From the NCBI RefSeq assembly GCF_900188435.1, contig NZ_FYFA01000001.1:248001-312000 (forward strand): a stretch of DNA of 64,000 nucleotides, written 5' to 3'. The position numbers and the translations under genes were made by a program. Of this stretch, positions 21,021-29,623 are shown piece by piece (position 1 is the first letter of the stretch; each line of letters begins with the position of its first letter). The notes under the pieces are model-generated. The model did no database searches. It was not told where the DNA came from and saw nothing but the letters and a program-made list of their open reading frames with translations. This DNA is from Marinobacter sp. es.048. GTDB lineage: Bacteria > Pseudomonadota > Gammaproteobacteria > Pseudomonadales > Oleiphilaceae.

Positions 21021-21680
21021 TTATTGGTAACGCCGCTGATTCAGTGTTGTCAGCCGATCCGGATGAAACACCATCAGACCGGTGACAAAAGCGCCGTTCA
21101 CAAAGCCCTCCGGAATCATAAACAGCGGCAGGTAACGGATGTATTCATGCACGAGTTGGTCGAACGTATAGACACCGCTGGTCCATAGCATCAGGCACAT
21201 GACAACACCGGCGGCTGCCACAGAGATGCCCGCGCCAAAGAACCCGCAGAAGAAGATATAGGCGAAGAAGTTCCGGAAATCCCGACGGCGCTCCCAGAGC
21301 ATGATGCCGTGGCTGACAATGGCAGGCACCATCACCGTAATCAGCCCGTTGGCGGCAAACATGATCAAGGGCTCGCGGCCGGTGATCACCGTGATTACCA
21401 GCGCCAGAAGACCCGCCAGCACCGCAAGCGCCCAGCCCAGCATCAGCGTTATCACCGTGATACCGAAAATGTGGATGGCCAGGCCGGCAGAAATGCCCGC
21501 CCTCAGCTGCCAGACAAATCCGAGCACCACGGCCGCGCCAAATAACGAGTGCTGGAGCGCGTTATCCGTGCGTACCGCCTGCCAGTCGATGGAGCGCACC
21601 GCCCGGACAAGAATCACCAGAAAGATCAGCAGCGTGATGACCCACTGGCTGGTAGATAGAAGATTTTCAGTCATGCCCAT
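21021..21680 (-). CDS. CbiM-like energy-coupling-factor permease family protein
   Basis: Integral membrane protein of about 219 residues with six or seven helices. The pattern of repeated hydrophobic segments, with MLGWALAVLAGLLALVIT, an internal NGLITVMVPAIVSHGIM and a late LPLFMIPEGFVNGAFVTG, resembles the CbiM/NikM substrate-capture family for cobalt or nickel. There is no CbiQ or CbiO beside it, so it is a lone gene and its substrate is unknown. An ATG at 21674 is an alternative start. It runs convergently with the cyclic-di-GMP gene and a GGCGTTA/TAACGCC hairpin lies across its stop codon. Confidence 0.7.
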   Translation of the reverse strand: MGMTENLLSTSQWVITLLIFLVILVRAVRSIDWQAVRTDNALQHSLFGAAVVLGFVWQLRAGISAGLAIHIFGITVITLMLGWALAVLAGLLALVITVITGREPLIMFAANGLITVMVPAIVSHGIMLWERRRDFRNFFAYIFFCGFFGAGISVAAAGVVMCLMLWTSGVYTFDQLVHEYIRYLPLFMIPEGFVNGAFVTGLMVFHPDRLTTLNQRRYQ

Positions 21681-21761
21681 AGCGAACGTACCGCAGTAAC
21701 GGGGTCGGGAATGACATCTTAGCGGCTCTCCCCACCCCCGGTGCAAGCGAGCCCAGATTGA

Positions 21762-23495
21762 TCAGGCGACCTGTTTTTCGAGTTTGCCAAGGTCGGTGAG
21801 GCGCTGCCAGGCCTCAAAAGTGCTCAGAAAAACCTCGCCACCCAGGTGGGAAAGCAGTTCTGTCCCTTTCAGCTTGTCCATGACCGGGCCTTTCACTTCA
21901 GCCAGGTGCAACCTCACCCCTGCATCCTTCATACGCTCGTTGATGGCTTCCAGACTCTCCAGGGCAGAGGCGTCCACGAGATTCACGGCCGGGCAGACCA
22001 ACACAAGGTCTTTCAGCTCCGGTTCCCGGATAATCAGATCCATAACTGTTTCTTCGAGGAACCGGGCGTTGGCGAAATACAGGCTCTCGTCCACACGCAG
22101 GAACGTCACCTTCGGACACAGCTCCACGCTGTGGCGAAGGACATTGCGAAAATGCTCGGTACCGGGCACACGGCCAACCACCGCGCTGTGGGGGCGGCTG
22201 GTTCGATACAGGAACAGCCCGATAGAAAGCGCCACCCCGGCGATAATGCCCGCCTCGACGCTGTGTACCAGGGTCAGCACGATGGTGGCGAGCATGGCGC
22301 CAAAATCGGTGCGAGAATAGCGCCAGGTGCGCCCGAGCGCCGGAAGATCAATCAGGGTGGAAACCGCCACAATAATCGTGGCCGCCAGGGTTGCCTGGGG
22401 CAGATAGGCAATGGCCGGGGTGAGGAACAGGGTTGCCAGCGCGATGCCAACCGCCGCGTAGGCACCGGCGGCCGGAGTTTCGGCACCGGCGTCGAAGTTG
22501 ACCACAGAACGAGAGAACCCTCCGGTGACTGGCATCCCCCCGGAAAAACCGGAGCCCAGGTTGGCGGTACCCAGTCCAATCAGCTCCTGATCAGGATCAA
22601 TGCGTTGGCGCCGCTTGGCTGCCAGGGTCTGTCCCACCGAAACCGATTCCACAAAACCTACCACACTGATCAGCAAGGCGCTAACCGCGAGCTGTTGCCA
22701 CAAACCCATATCAAGGCTGGGCATGGTGAAATCAGGTAGCCCCCGGGGCACATCCCCCACCAGACGTACATCCTGGCCATCAAGCTGGAACTGCCAGGCC
22801 ACCAGGGTAGTCACCAGAACCGCCAGAATCGGCGCGGTTTTGGTCAAGATATCCGCCATTCTCGGGGCCAGACCTATTCCCATGAGAAGGGGTTTCAGGC
22901 GCTTGCGTGCCAGTACCAGGAATAACAACGCCCCGGCGCCGACCGCCAGGGTGGCCAGATTCGTATCACCCATCGAAAGCAACAGGGACTGACCAATCTC
23001 CAGCAGGTTATGGCCAGAGGCCTGAATCCCGAAAATATGCTTCAGCTGACTGGCAGCGATCACAATGCCGGAGGCCGTGATAAAACCGGAAATCACGGGA
23101 TGGCTGAGAAAGTTGGCCAGGAACCCCAGCCGAAGCACCCCCATCAGCGTCAACATCAGCCCAGACATAACCGCCAGAAGAACGGCACCGGCGACGTATT
23201 CCGGCGTTCCGGCCTCCGCGAGCGGTGCCAGGGCCGCGGCGGTCATCAGCGAAGCCACGGCCACCGGCCCAACGGACAAGGTCCGGCTGGTGCCGAAAAC
23301 GGCGTAAATTACCAGGGGCAGGATACTGGCGTACAGACCCACCTGGGCGGGCAAGCCGGCCAGCAGGGCATACGCCAATGACTGGGGAATGAGCATGACG
23401 GTGACGATGATTGCGGCCACCAGGTCACTGGTGGCCTCATCGCGGCCGTATTTCGGCGCCCAATCCAGGATCGGCAGATAGCGTTTAAGATTCAT
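21762..23495 (-). CDS. SulP-family anion transporter with STAS domain
   Basis: Membrane anion transporter of 577 residues. A hydrophobic core of 10-14 helices at about 20-420 contains the SulP signature AAIIVTVMLIPQSLAYALLAG and YASILPLVIYAVFGTSR. The cytoplasmic C-terminal STAS domain (about 440-550) has the VDASALESLEAINERM segment. Such proteins move sulfate, bicarbonate or other anions. Here it lies eight bases after a persulfide-dioxygenase-like gene, so export of sulfite or thiosulfate, or sulfate exchange, is a reasonable guess. Confidence 0.92.
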   Translation of the reverse strand: MNLKRYLPILDWAPKYGRDEATSDLVAAIIVTVMLIPQSLAYALLAGLPAQVGLYASILPLVIYAVFGTSRTLSVGPVAVASLMTAAALAPLAEAGTPEYVAGAVLLAVMSGLMLTLMGVLRLGFLANFLSHPVISGFITASGIVIAASQLKHIFGIQASGHNLLEIGQSLLLSMGDTNLATLAVGAGALLFLVLARKRLKPLLMGIGLAPRMADILTKTAPILAVLVTTLVAWQFQLDGQDVRLVGDVPRGLPDFTMPSLDMGLWQQLAVSALLISVVGFVESVSVGQTLAAKRRQRIDPDQELIGLGTANLGSGFSGGMPVTGGFSRSVVNFDAGAETPAAGAYAAVGIALATLFLTPAIAYLPQATLAATIIVAVSTLIDLPALGRTWRYSRTDFGAMLATIVLTLVHSVEAGIIAGVALSIGLFLYRTSRPHSAVVGRVPGTEHFRNVLRHSVELCPKVTFLRVDESLYFANARFLEETVMDLIIREPELKDLVLVCPAVNLVDASALESLEAINERMKDAGVRLHLAEVKGPVMDKLKGTELLSHLGGEVFLSTFEAWQRLTDLGKLEKQVA

Positions 23496-23503
23496 CAGGA
23501 ATC

Positions 23504-24370
23504 TCAGAACAGATTAACCGGCACTTTCAGATAAACCTGACCATTATCTTCGGCCGGCGGCATATGACCTGCCCGCATGTTGACCTGAACCGACGGCAAA
23601 ATCAGCCGGGGCATATCCAGGGTTGCATCCCGCTCGGTCCGCATTTTCACGAACTCTTCCTCGGACACGCCTTCATGGACATGGATGTTCGCTTCCCGCT
23701 GCTCCGCTACCGTGGTCATATGCTGGTATTCATCACGGCCGGGCGCCTTGTAATCGTGGCACAGGAAAATGCGGGTTTCTGCTGGCAGCGACAGTACCTT
23801 CTGGATGGACTGGTACAGGACGCGGGCATCACCACCCGGGAAGTCACAACGTGCGGTGCCGAAGTCCGGCATGAACAGCGTGTCGCCAACAAACGCGGCA
23901 TCACCAACCACATAAGTGAGACAGGCAGGCGTATGGCCGGGGGTGTGCAATACCCGCCCTTCAAGACCACCGATGGCGAAGGTGTCGCCTTCCTTGAACA
24001 GCTGATCAAACTGGCTGCCATCGCGCTGGAACTCGGTGCCGGCATTAAACGCCTTGCCGAATATCTCCTGGACATCGCGAATGTGCGCTCCGATGCCAGT
24101 CTTGCCACCCAGCTTTTCATGCAGATAAGGCGCCGCCGACAGGTGATCCGCATGCACATGGGTTTCCAGAATCCACTCGACCTTCAGATCGTTGCTGCGG
24201 ATGTACTCGATGATTTCATCGGCAGAACGCACATCGGTGGTGCCCGCCGCGTAATCGAAATCCAGAACCGAATCGAGAATGGCGCAGGCCTGGCTGTCCG
24301 GGTCACGCACCACGTAGCTGAACGTATTGGTAGGTTCATCAAAAAAATGCTGAACGATCGGGTTGCTCAT
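23504..24370 (-). CDS. Metallo-beta-lactamase-fold hydrolase, persulfide-dioxygenase-like
   Basis: Soluble enzyme of 288 residues in the ETHE1/BLH branch of the metallo-beta-lactamase fold. The metal motif HVHADH is at 71-76, with GHTPACLTYVVGDAAFVGD and LCHDYKAPGRDEYQ providing further ligands. Enzymes of this type oxidise glutathione persulfide to sulfite using one mononuclear iron. I chose the ATG after GAGG (eight bases) over a GTG nine bases upstream. An AT-rich imperfect palindrome (24414-24432, reading ATATTAC...AGTATAT on the minus strand) lies upstream and could be the site of a sulfide-responsive repressor. Glyoxalase II is an alternative function. Confidence 0.82.
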   Translation of the reverse strand: MSNPIVQHFFDEPTNTFSYVVRDPDSQACAILDSVLDFDYAAGTTDVRSADEIIEYIRSNDLKVEWILETHVHADHLSAAPYLHEKLGGKTGIGAHIRDVQEIFGKAFNAGTEFQRDGSQFDQLFKEGDTFAIGGLEGRVLHTPGHTPACLTYVVGDAAFVGDTLFMPDFGTARCDFPGGDARVLYQSIQKVLSLPAETRIFLCHDYKAPGRDEYQHMTTVAEQREANIHVHEGVSEEEFVKMRTERDATLDMPRLILPSVQVNMRAGHMPPAEDNGQVYLKVPVNLF

Positions 24371-24452
24371 GACAGTCACCTCTGCGTGATTCAGATATCA
24401 ATTTTAGTCTAAGGATATACTATTTGGTAATATGAGGTGAAATGATCTTTTT

Positions 24453-25997
24453 TTATATGCGCGATGTTCCTGATACATCAACAAAGCAGTCCCGCCCCGC
24501 CTGCTTGGCCAGGTAAAGCCGGCAATCCGCCCCCTCGATGAGGGCATCCGGCGTTGCAGGACGATCAACGAACTCATCTATCCCGGCCACACCCGCACTG
24601 ACGGTCACCAGTATCTCCTCGTCATCAAAGACAAAACTCTCCTCGTGCACGGCTTGGAGGACTCGTTGAACCAGCTGTCGCACGTCATCGTGCTCCACAG
24701 CGCTGAAGACAACAATGAATTCTTCCCCTCCGAAGCGGGCAACCACATCCATGGAACGGGTCTGACTCACCAGAATATCGGCAAACCTCTGCAGGACATA
24801 ATCGCCCCCGAGGTGCCCGATGGAGTCGTTGATCTTTTTGAAGTGATCAATGTCGAAGATCGCCAGGGCGAAACGTTCTCCCCGACGGTTGCTGAGGCCC
24901 AGCATTTCATACAGCCGTGGCATCAGGTAACGCCGATTGTGCAGGCCAGTCAGCGGATCACGAATGGACTGGTTAAGCAGCTCTTCTTCCAGCCGATGGC
25001 GCTCAAGGACACCCGACAACAGACCGGAAACGATAATCAACAGATCGGCCTGGTCCATGCGCCAGGTCCGTCGTTGCAGGGAGTCAACGCCAAAAAACCC
25101 GGTTACCCGCCCGCGTACCCGAATAGGCACCGAGAACATCGAATGCACCCCCTGTGCCTGGAGCAGCGCCCGCTCAGCTGCAGCCTCGTGCGGAAGCCGA
25201 TCAACATCTTCGATAAACACCACCCGACTACCACTGACCATCCCCTCGATCTGCTCCTGCCACCAGTGAAAATCTTCGATCGATACCTGCTCTTGAGTGT
25301 CGATCAGGGTCGGTACACCGTCCTTGCACCACTCATGGGTGTTGGTCATCACAGCGTAATCATCGGAGAAGGAATACAGATAGGCCCGGTCTACCTTGAA
25401 AAACACTCCGATGGATCTCAGAAGTTCATCAATGCACTGATCAATGGTGCCAAAACCAAGGTTGATAAATTCGGTGGATAGGCGGGCAATCAGCCGCTGG
25501 AAGCCGGCCTGGAAGGAAAATTCGGCCTCGCTCTCGCGCAGGCTCTGCTCCAGATTCTTGTAATGCTGGATATTGTGGAACTGGCCGTACCAGATCGTAC
25601 TGCCATCGGACTGGCGTTCCGGTTCGGACTGCACCTCAAACCATTCATACTCACCATTTCGCAATCTGAGTCGACCCCGGTAACGCCAGGGGGTCAGCTT
25701 AAGCGCGGATTCCGCGATACTCTCAATGATCACATCAGCATCGTCGGGGTGGATCAATGAAAACACGGCATCAGCATTTTCATTCAGGGCTGCGGGATCA
25801 AGACCAAAGAGTGTCTGAACCTGATCACTCACAAAAGGGTACCGATGCGACTCTTTGTCGGCGCTAAGCCAATAAGTGAACAGGACCCCCGGAACCCCTG
25901 AAGCCAGCTTCTGGAAGAACCGGGCAGACATGTCGCTTTGCTGTCCGTTACTGGATCCTGTTGCCATGGACCGCACGCCCCCTGACGGCAGTTTCAT
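24453..25997 (-). CDS. PAS-GAF-GGDEF diguanylate cyclase
   Basis: Cytoplasmic signalling enzyme of 514 residues. A PAS-like domain (about 30-150, ending in a PAC segment with WRYRGRLRLRNGEYEWFEVQ) is followed by a GAF domain (about 175-335, with SMFSVPIRVRGRVTGFFGVD) and a GGDEF domain (about 350-510). The active motif reads GGEEF and the product-inhibition motif RSMD lies five residues before it, so the enzyme should make cyclic-di-GMP with feedback control. The start is uncertain; the ATG at 25967 is also possible. No EAL domain is present. Confidence 0.9.
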   Translation of the reverse strand: MKLPSGGVRSMATGSSNGQQSDMSARFFQKLASGVPGVLFTYWLSADKESHRYPFVSDQVQTLFGLDPAALNENADAVFSLIHPDDADVIIESIAESALKLTPWRYRGRLRLRNGEYEWFEVQSEPERQSDGSTIWYGQFHNIQHYKNLEQSLRESEAEFSFQAGFQRLIARLSTEFINLGFGTIDQCIDELLRSIGVFFKVDRAYLYSFSDDYAVMTNTHEWCKDGVPTLIDTQEQVSIEDFHWWQEQIEGMVSGSRVVFIEDVDRLPHEAAAERALLQAQGVHSMFSVPIRVRGRVTGFFGVDSLQRRTWRMDQADLLIIVSGLLSGVLERHRLEEELLNQSIRDPLTGLHNRRYLMPRLYEMLGLSNRRGERFALAIFDIDHFKKINDSIGHLGGDYVLQRFADILVSQTRSMDVVARFGGEEFIVVFSAVEHDDVRQLVQRVLQAVHEESFVFDDEEILVTVSAGVAGIDEFVDRPATPDALIEGADCRLYLAKQAGRDCFVDVSGTSRI

Positions 25998-26050
25998 CCT
26001 TTCTAGAGGAGATTGTAGCCTACCTCAAGAGGAATGACGGCATCGCAGTG

Positions 26051-26671
26051 TCAGAGGGCTTTCAGGCGACCCCTGGCTTCTGCCCGCCGACCGGCATCAG
26101 CGACGTCCCGGCCTGCCCTGCCCGGTGCCTCGAGGACATTCTTCAGATAGCTCCGAGCCCGTTCCGGCTCACCCTGGTCCAGCAGAAAATCGCCAAAGAA
26201 GAAATTGGCATCCATGCCATCAGGATTGATGGCCAGTGCTTTCTGCAGATACTGCCGGGCCTTGTCGTCATCACCGAAGCCCAAAGGCCAGCCAGGGACC
26301 TGATAATAGAGGCTGCCCAGGGAGGTGTAGGCCGAGCCATCCAGCGCATCCGGATCAATGGCCATGGCCGCCTCCAGTGACTTGCGGGCTTCCTTGACCA
26401 GTCCAAGGGCACCCAGACCGCCCTTGGCGCCGGCGTAGGTGCTCAGCACGATACCCTGCCAGATCAGCGGCTCTGCCCGGTTCGGATAGTGGGCGACAAA
26501 CTGTTCTGCCTCGCGGGCCAGTCCTTCAAAAGCTTTCTCCTGTTCGCCCTCCGGCACCTGATACTGGATCTCGGCCCAGCGATGCTGGATGTCGACCAGC
26601 TCGGTCTCCAGAGGAGCCGCCCAGAGGGGCTGGGCAGTCAGACACAGGACCATCAATAACACTCGTTTCAT
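26051..26671 (-). CDS. Exported TPR-repeat protein
   Basis: Periplasmic or lipoprotein-like protein of 206 residues. A signal peptide (MKRVLLMVLCLTAQPLWAAP, cut near 19) is followed by three or four tetratricopeptide-type repeats, the clearest around YTSLGSLYYQVPGWPLGFGD and ARQYLQKALAINPDGMDANF. Its start overlaps the stop of the short-chain dehydrogenase gene as ATGA, so it is the last gene of the thermostable-hemolysin cluster. It may act as a scaffold or partner of an exported product. No enzyme motif is seen. Confidence 0.8.
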   Translation of the reverse strand: MKRVLLMVLCLTAQPLWAAPLETELVDIQHRWAEIQYQVPEGEQEKAFEGLAREAEQFVAHYPNRAEPLIWQGIVLSTYAGAKGGLGALGLVKEARKSLEAAMAIDPDALDGSAYTSLGSLYYQVPGWPLGFGDDDKARQYLQKALAINPDGMDANFFFGDFLLDQGEPERARSYLKNVLEAPGRAGRDVADAGRRAEARGRLKAL

Positions 26672-27450
26672 GACAACACTCCCGGATTCAGGAATCGCCG
26701 GATGACCGGCAATTGCTTCAGCATCGCCTTGTCGACAATTCTGGGCAGGATGCCGTTGATAACCACGAACAACCTCTCGGGCCAGCCCAGGAAACGCCGG
26801 CGGTCGTCGTTTTCCATCGCCACAAGAATCTGCGACGCCACCGCTTCAGGCGCGTCCATGGCATTGCCGAGTGCCCGGTTCAGCTCGTTCACGGCCTCCG
26901 GGTTCATGTCCGTGGCAGTGGCACGGGGGGCCACATAGATCACCTGGACCGGGGTATCGGCCAGTTCCCTGCGCAGCGCTTCGCTGAAGCCGCGCAGACC
27001 GAACTTGCTGGCGCAATAGGCGGTGTAACCGGGGAAACCGATGCTGCCGAAGGTGGACCCCACGAACACCAGCGCTCCCTGGCGGGCTTTTTCAAACCTT
27101 GGTGAAAAATGCCTGGCCACAATCATCGCTGACCGGAGATTGACGGCGATCTGGGCATCCAGCTCGCTGACTGCCATATCTCCCAGGCTGGCAAAACAGT
27201 TCTGGCCGGCACAGTGGATCACACCATCAATGCCTGGATAGGCGTCACTGAGGCGAACCAGCTGCTGGTCGAGGTCCGGCGCCGCCAGATCCAGATGCAC
27301 GAGCGAGACACCTTCCCGATGTTCGAGCTTTTCCGGGTGCCGGGAAGCGATAATCACCCGAGCACCTGCCCTGACCAACGGCTCCACGAGCGCCTTTCCT
27401 ATACCGCCGGTGCCCCCCAGAAGCAGGAACACCCGATCATGCAGCCTCAT
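26668..27450 (-). CDS. Short-chain dehydrogenase/reductase
   Basis: NAD(P)-dependent oxidoreductase of 260 residues with a complete classical SDR pattern: the cofactor loop GGTGGIGKA at 13-21, the Ser-Tyr-Lys triad with Ser in VFVGSTFGS and YTAYCASK, and the NAG-like CAGQN. A C-terminal tail of about 35 residues carrying Arg/Leu-rich and hydrophobic segments (RLFVVINGILPRIVDKAML) might touch membranes. It overlaps the upstream ligase/oxidase gene by 14 bases and the downstream TPR gene by four, so all are made from one message. The substrate is not known; a fatty-acid-derived carbonyl is likely from its neighbours. Confidence 0.88.
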   Translation of the reverse strand: MRLHDRVFLLLGGTGGIGKALVEPLVRAGARVIIASRHPEKLEHREGVSLVHLDLAAPDLDQQLVRLSDAYPGIDGVIHCAGQNCFASLGDMAVSELDAQIAVNLRSAMIVARHFSPRFEKARQGALVFVGSTFGSIGFPGYTAYCASKFGLRGFSEALRRELADTPVQVIYVAPRATATDMNPEAVNELNRALGNAMDAPEAVASQILVAMENDDRRRFLGWPERLFVVINGILPRIVDKAMLKQLPVIRRFLNPGVLS

Positions 27451-29623
27451 GGCGCCGCTCCTTGCGATTCTCGGGCACGGGGATGCTGTGCAGCATATCG
27501 CCGTAGAGGCGGTAGACCATGCGGGCCGCCTCGATAATGGCCTGCTGGTCGTCCGGATCGGTGATCTCGTTCATCAGGTTCCGGAAAAATTCGAAATGCT
27601 CCTGGTCCAGAGCACCATGGGAGTACAGATAGCTGAAAGCCTCACCCGGCAGACCTAGCTGCTTCTGGATGGCTTCACCGAGCGGAGTCGCCAACTCAAT
27701 CGACGTGCCTTCAAGCACCTGAACCATGCCGAAAAACGCAGCCGGGTTACCGCGGTTAATACGGTCATAGAGATAGGCGACCATGAGCTCGATGGAGGTA
27801 TCCGGGCTGCCATGACGGATGGCTTCCTTGTCTTCTCCGCAGGCCGCAAGATCGTTGAGGATCCACTCATGGTGGCCGTATTCTTCCTCGATGTATTCCA
27901 CCAGCGCCTTGCGCACAAATTCCAGACGCTCGGGCAAGCGACCACCGCAGGCCATCATCAGGGGTACGGTGTGTTTCACGTGGTGATACGCCTGGGTGAG
28001 AAACCAGGTATAGCCATTCAGGTCGAACCGGCCCTCGCGGATGGCCTCAATGACAGGCGCACCGGTTACGTGGGCGCGGGCTTGTGCAGTTTCGGACTGC
28101 AGTCGATCGAAAAATGCCATGAAAGATCCTCCTGGCGGGTTTGAAAGTTCAGAATTGGAAATCGAAAGGTTCATGAAAATCGGAAATGCGCCGGCCAGCA
28201 GCGTTGGCAGATCCGCCTGAATCTGTTGGCGAACAGGCCGTCCGTTCGCAGTCAGGTAACCTTCAGCCTGGCTCAATGGCTGACGGCGGATATAGACCCC
28301 GGACAATTGGGCGTAGTCCGGCAAATTGTTGTTCAGAGCGTCCAGCTGCGAGCGCAACACGTCCGGTGAACGGCCATCCTGGACAACCACGAGGGCGGAA
28401 GGGCGGGGATCGCCATCACCAAACACCACCGCCTGGCGGGCACCGATCGCCTGGATGAGTTCACTCTCCAGCCATTCCGGGCTGATGTTGCGACCGAAGC
28501 TGGTAATCAGAAGATTCTTCGCGCGACCACTCACCGACAGGAAACCCTCGGCATCCTTGGCACCCAGGTCACCGGTATCCAGCCACTCATACCCTGCCGG
28601 CTCATCACCCAGGTAACCCAGGTGGGTGTTGCCGGCCACCAGAATTTGTCCGCGGTCGTCCACCCGTACCCGAACATGGGAGAGCGGTTTACCCACCGCA
28701 CCTTCGCGTTCGGTTCCGGGCACGTTCAATGCGACCACGGAACTGCACTCGGAAAGCCCGTAGCCCTCGTAAAGTGGCAGACCGGCCGCGCGGCCCCTGG
28801 CAAGCAGATCGGACGAGACCCATCCGCCACCAACCGCCAGAAACCGGAAAAAATCACTGTACAGATGTTGCTGTTCGGCCGCAGACACCAGCGCCATAGC
28901 CAGTTCCGGCACCAGAATCAGGGACTGCGGCTGGTGTTTGTTGATGCCCTGCACCAGCCGGCCGATGTCCAGCCCACTGCTTCCGGTCATGCCGAGATCC
29001 TGCAGAGGGGCGACCATCACCGTACTGCCCATAAGCAATGGCAGATAAACCCCGGCAATGTTCTCCAGCAGTGTGGCCAATGGCAGGATGCACAGGTGCC
29101 GCTCAAGGTCGACGCCCTCAAGACGCTCCTGCAACGCCAGCGTGGTGGCCGTCATCTGAGCCACCGACAGGCAGACGCCCTTTGGGTTGCCTGTACTGCC
29201 GGACGTAAAGGTTATTTTTGCGGTCTGCTCAGGCATCCAGGCGCCTGCAGCCGTCACCGGCAGATGCCTTAGCCAGACACCATGGCCGATGTGCTCACCG
29301 CCATCGCTTGCGCCCCCTGACAGGAGACAGTCGAGGCCAGCGCGTTCAGTCAGATGTTCCGTCTGGGTCCGTGAAAAAAACACAGGCACGGGCACACACA
29401 CCACGCCGGCAAGCAAACAGGCCAGATCCGCAAGAATCCAGGCCACGGCGTTGTCGCCACACAAACCAGCCCGGCGCACACCAAGGCGGGTCAACTGGTC
29501 GGCGAGAGCCTCGGCCGCCTGCATCATCTGGGCATAAGTGAAGGCCGACTCGGGCCCCTGCAGCGCCGTGTGTGAGGGATGGTCAACCGCCTGGCGTTGC
29601 AGAAGTTCAGGCAATGTGGCCAT
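27437..29623 (-). CDS. Acyl-AMP ligase joined to a heme-oxygenase-like diiron oxidase domain
   Basis: A 728-residue open frame with two parts. Residues 1-500 are an adenylate-forming enzyme: FTSGSTGNPKG is the AMP-binding loop, with YEGYGLSE and YEWLDTGDLG further on; it should activate a carboxylic acid, probably a fatty acid. Residues 502-728 are an all-helical heme-oxygenase-like (TenA-like) domain. It carries the ligand set of the diiron oxidase branch: Glu581 and His584 (ExxH), Glu638, and His669, Asp673 and His676 (HxxxDxxH). True heme oxygenases and TenA lack this set. The linker codes for a perfect ribosome site and ATG, so the second domain may also be made alone. The function is not described as far as I know. 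An AGGAGG ribosome site precedes the first start. Confidence 0.85.
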   Translation of the reverse strand: MATLPELLQRQAVDHPSHTALQGPESAFTYAQMMQAAEALADQLTRLGVRRAGLCGDNAVAWILADLACLLAGVVCVPVPVFFSRTQTEHLTERAGLDCLLSGGASDGGEHIGHGVWLRHLPVTAAGAWMPEQTAKITFTSGSTGNPKGVCLSVAQMTATTLALQERLEGVDLERHLCILPLATLLENIAGVYLPLLMGSTVMVAPLQDLGMTGSSGLDIGRLVQGINKHQPQSLILVPELAMALVSAAEQQHLYSDFFRFLAVGGGWVSSDLLARGRAAGLPLYEGYGLSECSSVVALNVPGTEREGAVGKPLSHVRVRVDDRGQILVAGNTHLGYLGDEPAGYEWLDTGDLGAKDAEGFLSVSGRAKNLLITSFGRNISPEWLESELIQAIGARQAVVFGDGDPRPSALVVVQDGRSPDVLRSQLDALNNNLPDYAQLSGVYIRRQPLSQAEGYLTANGRPVRQQIQADLPTLLAGAFPIFMNLSISNSELSNPPGGSFMAFFDRLQSETAQARAHVTGAPVIEAIREGRFDLNGYTWFLTQAYHHVKHTVPLMMACGGRLPERLEFVRKALVEYIEEEYGHHEWILNDLAACGEDKEAIRHGSPDTSIELMVAYLYDRINRGNPAAFFGMVQVLEGTSIELATPLGEAIQKQLGLPGEAFSYLYSHGALDQEHFEFFRNLMNEITDPDDQQAIIEAARMVYRLYGDMLHSIPVPENRKERRHEAA
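28118..28133 (-). promoter_or_regulatory. Internal ribosome site and start codon for the diiron oxidase domain
   Basis: On the minus strand AGGAGG (28133-28128) is followed by seven bases and an ATG (28120-28118) that opens MAFFDRLQSE, the first residues of the diiron domain (27437-28120, 227 residues). It lies in frame inside the 728-residue gene and is coded as the peptide NPPGGSFM. Such spacing and match are as good as the true starts in this operon. It suggests either a second, separate 227-residue product or two genes whose stop codon between them was lost. Confidence 0.7.

Noticed and set aside
27437..29623. Sequencing error as the reason for the ligase-oxidase fusion
   Set aside because: The linker is in frame and no frameshift is needed; a lost stop codon or a dual-start gene explains it as well. 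I cannot exclude an error without reads.
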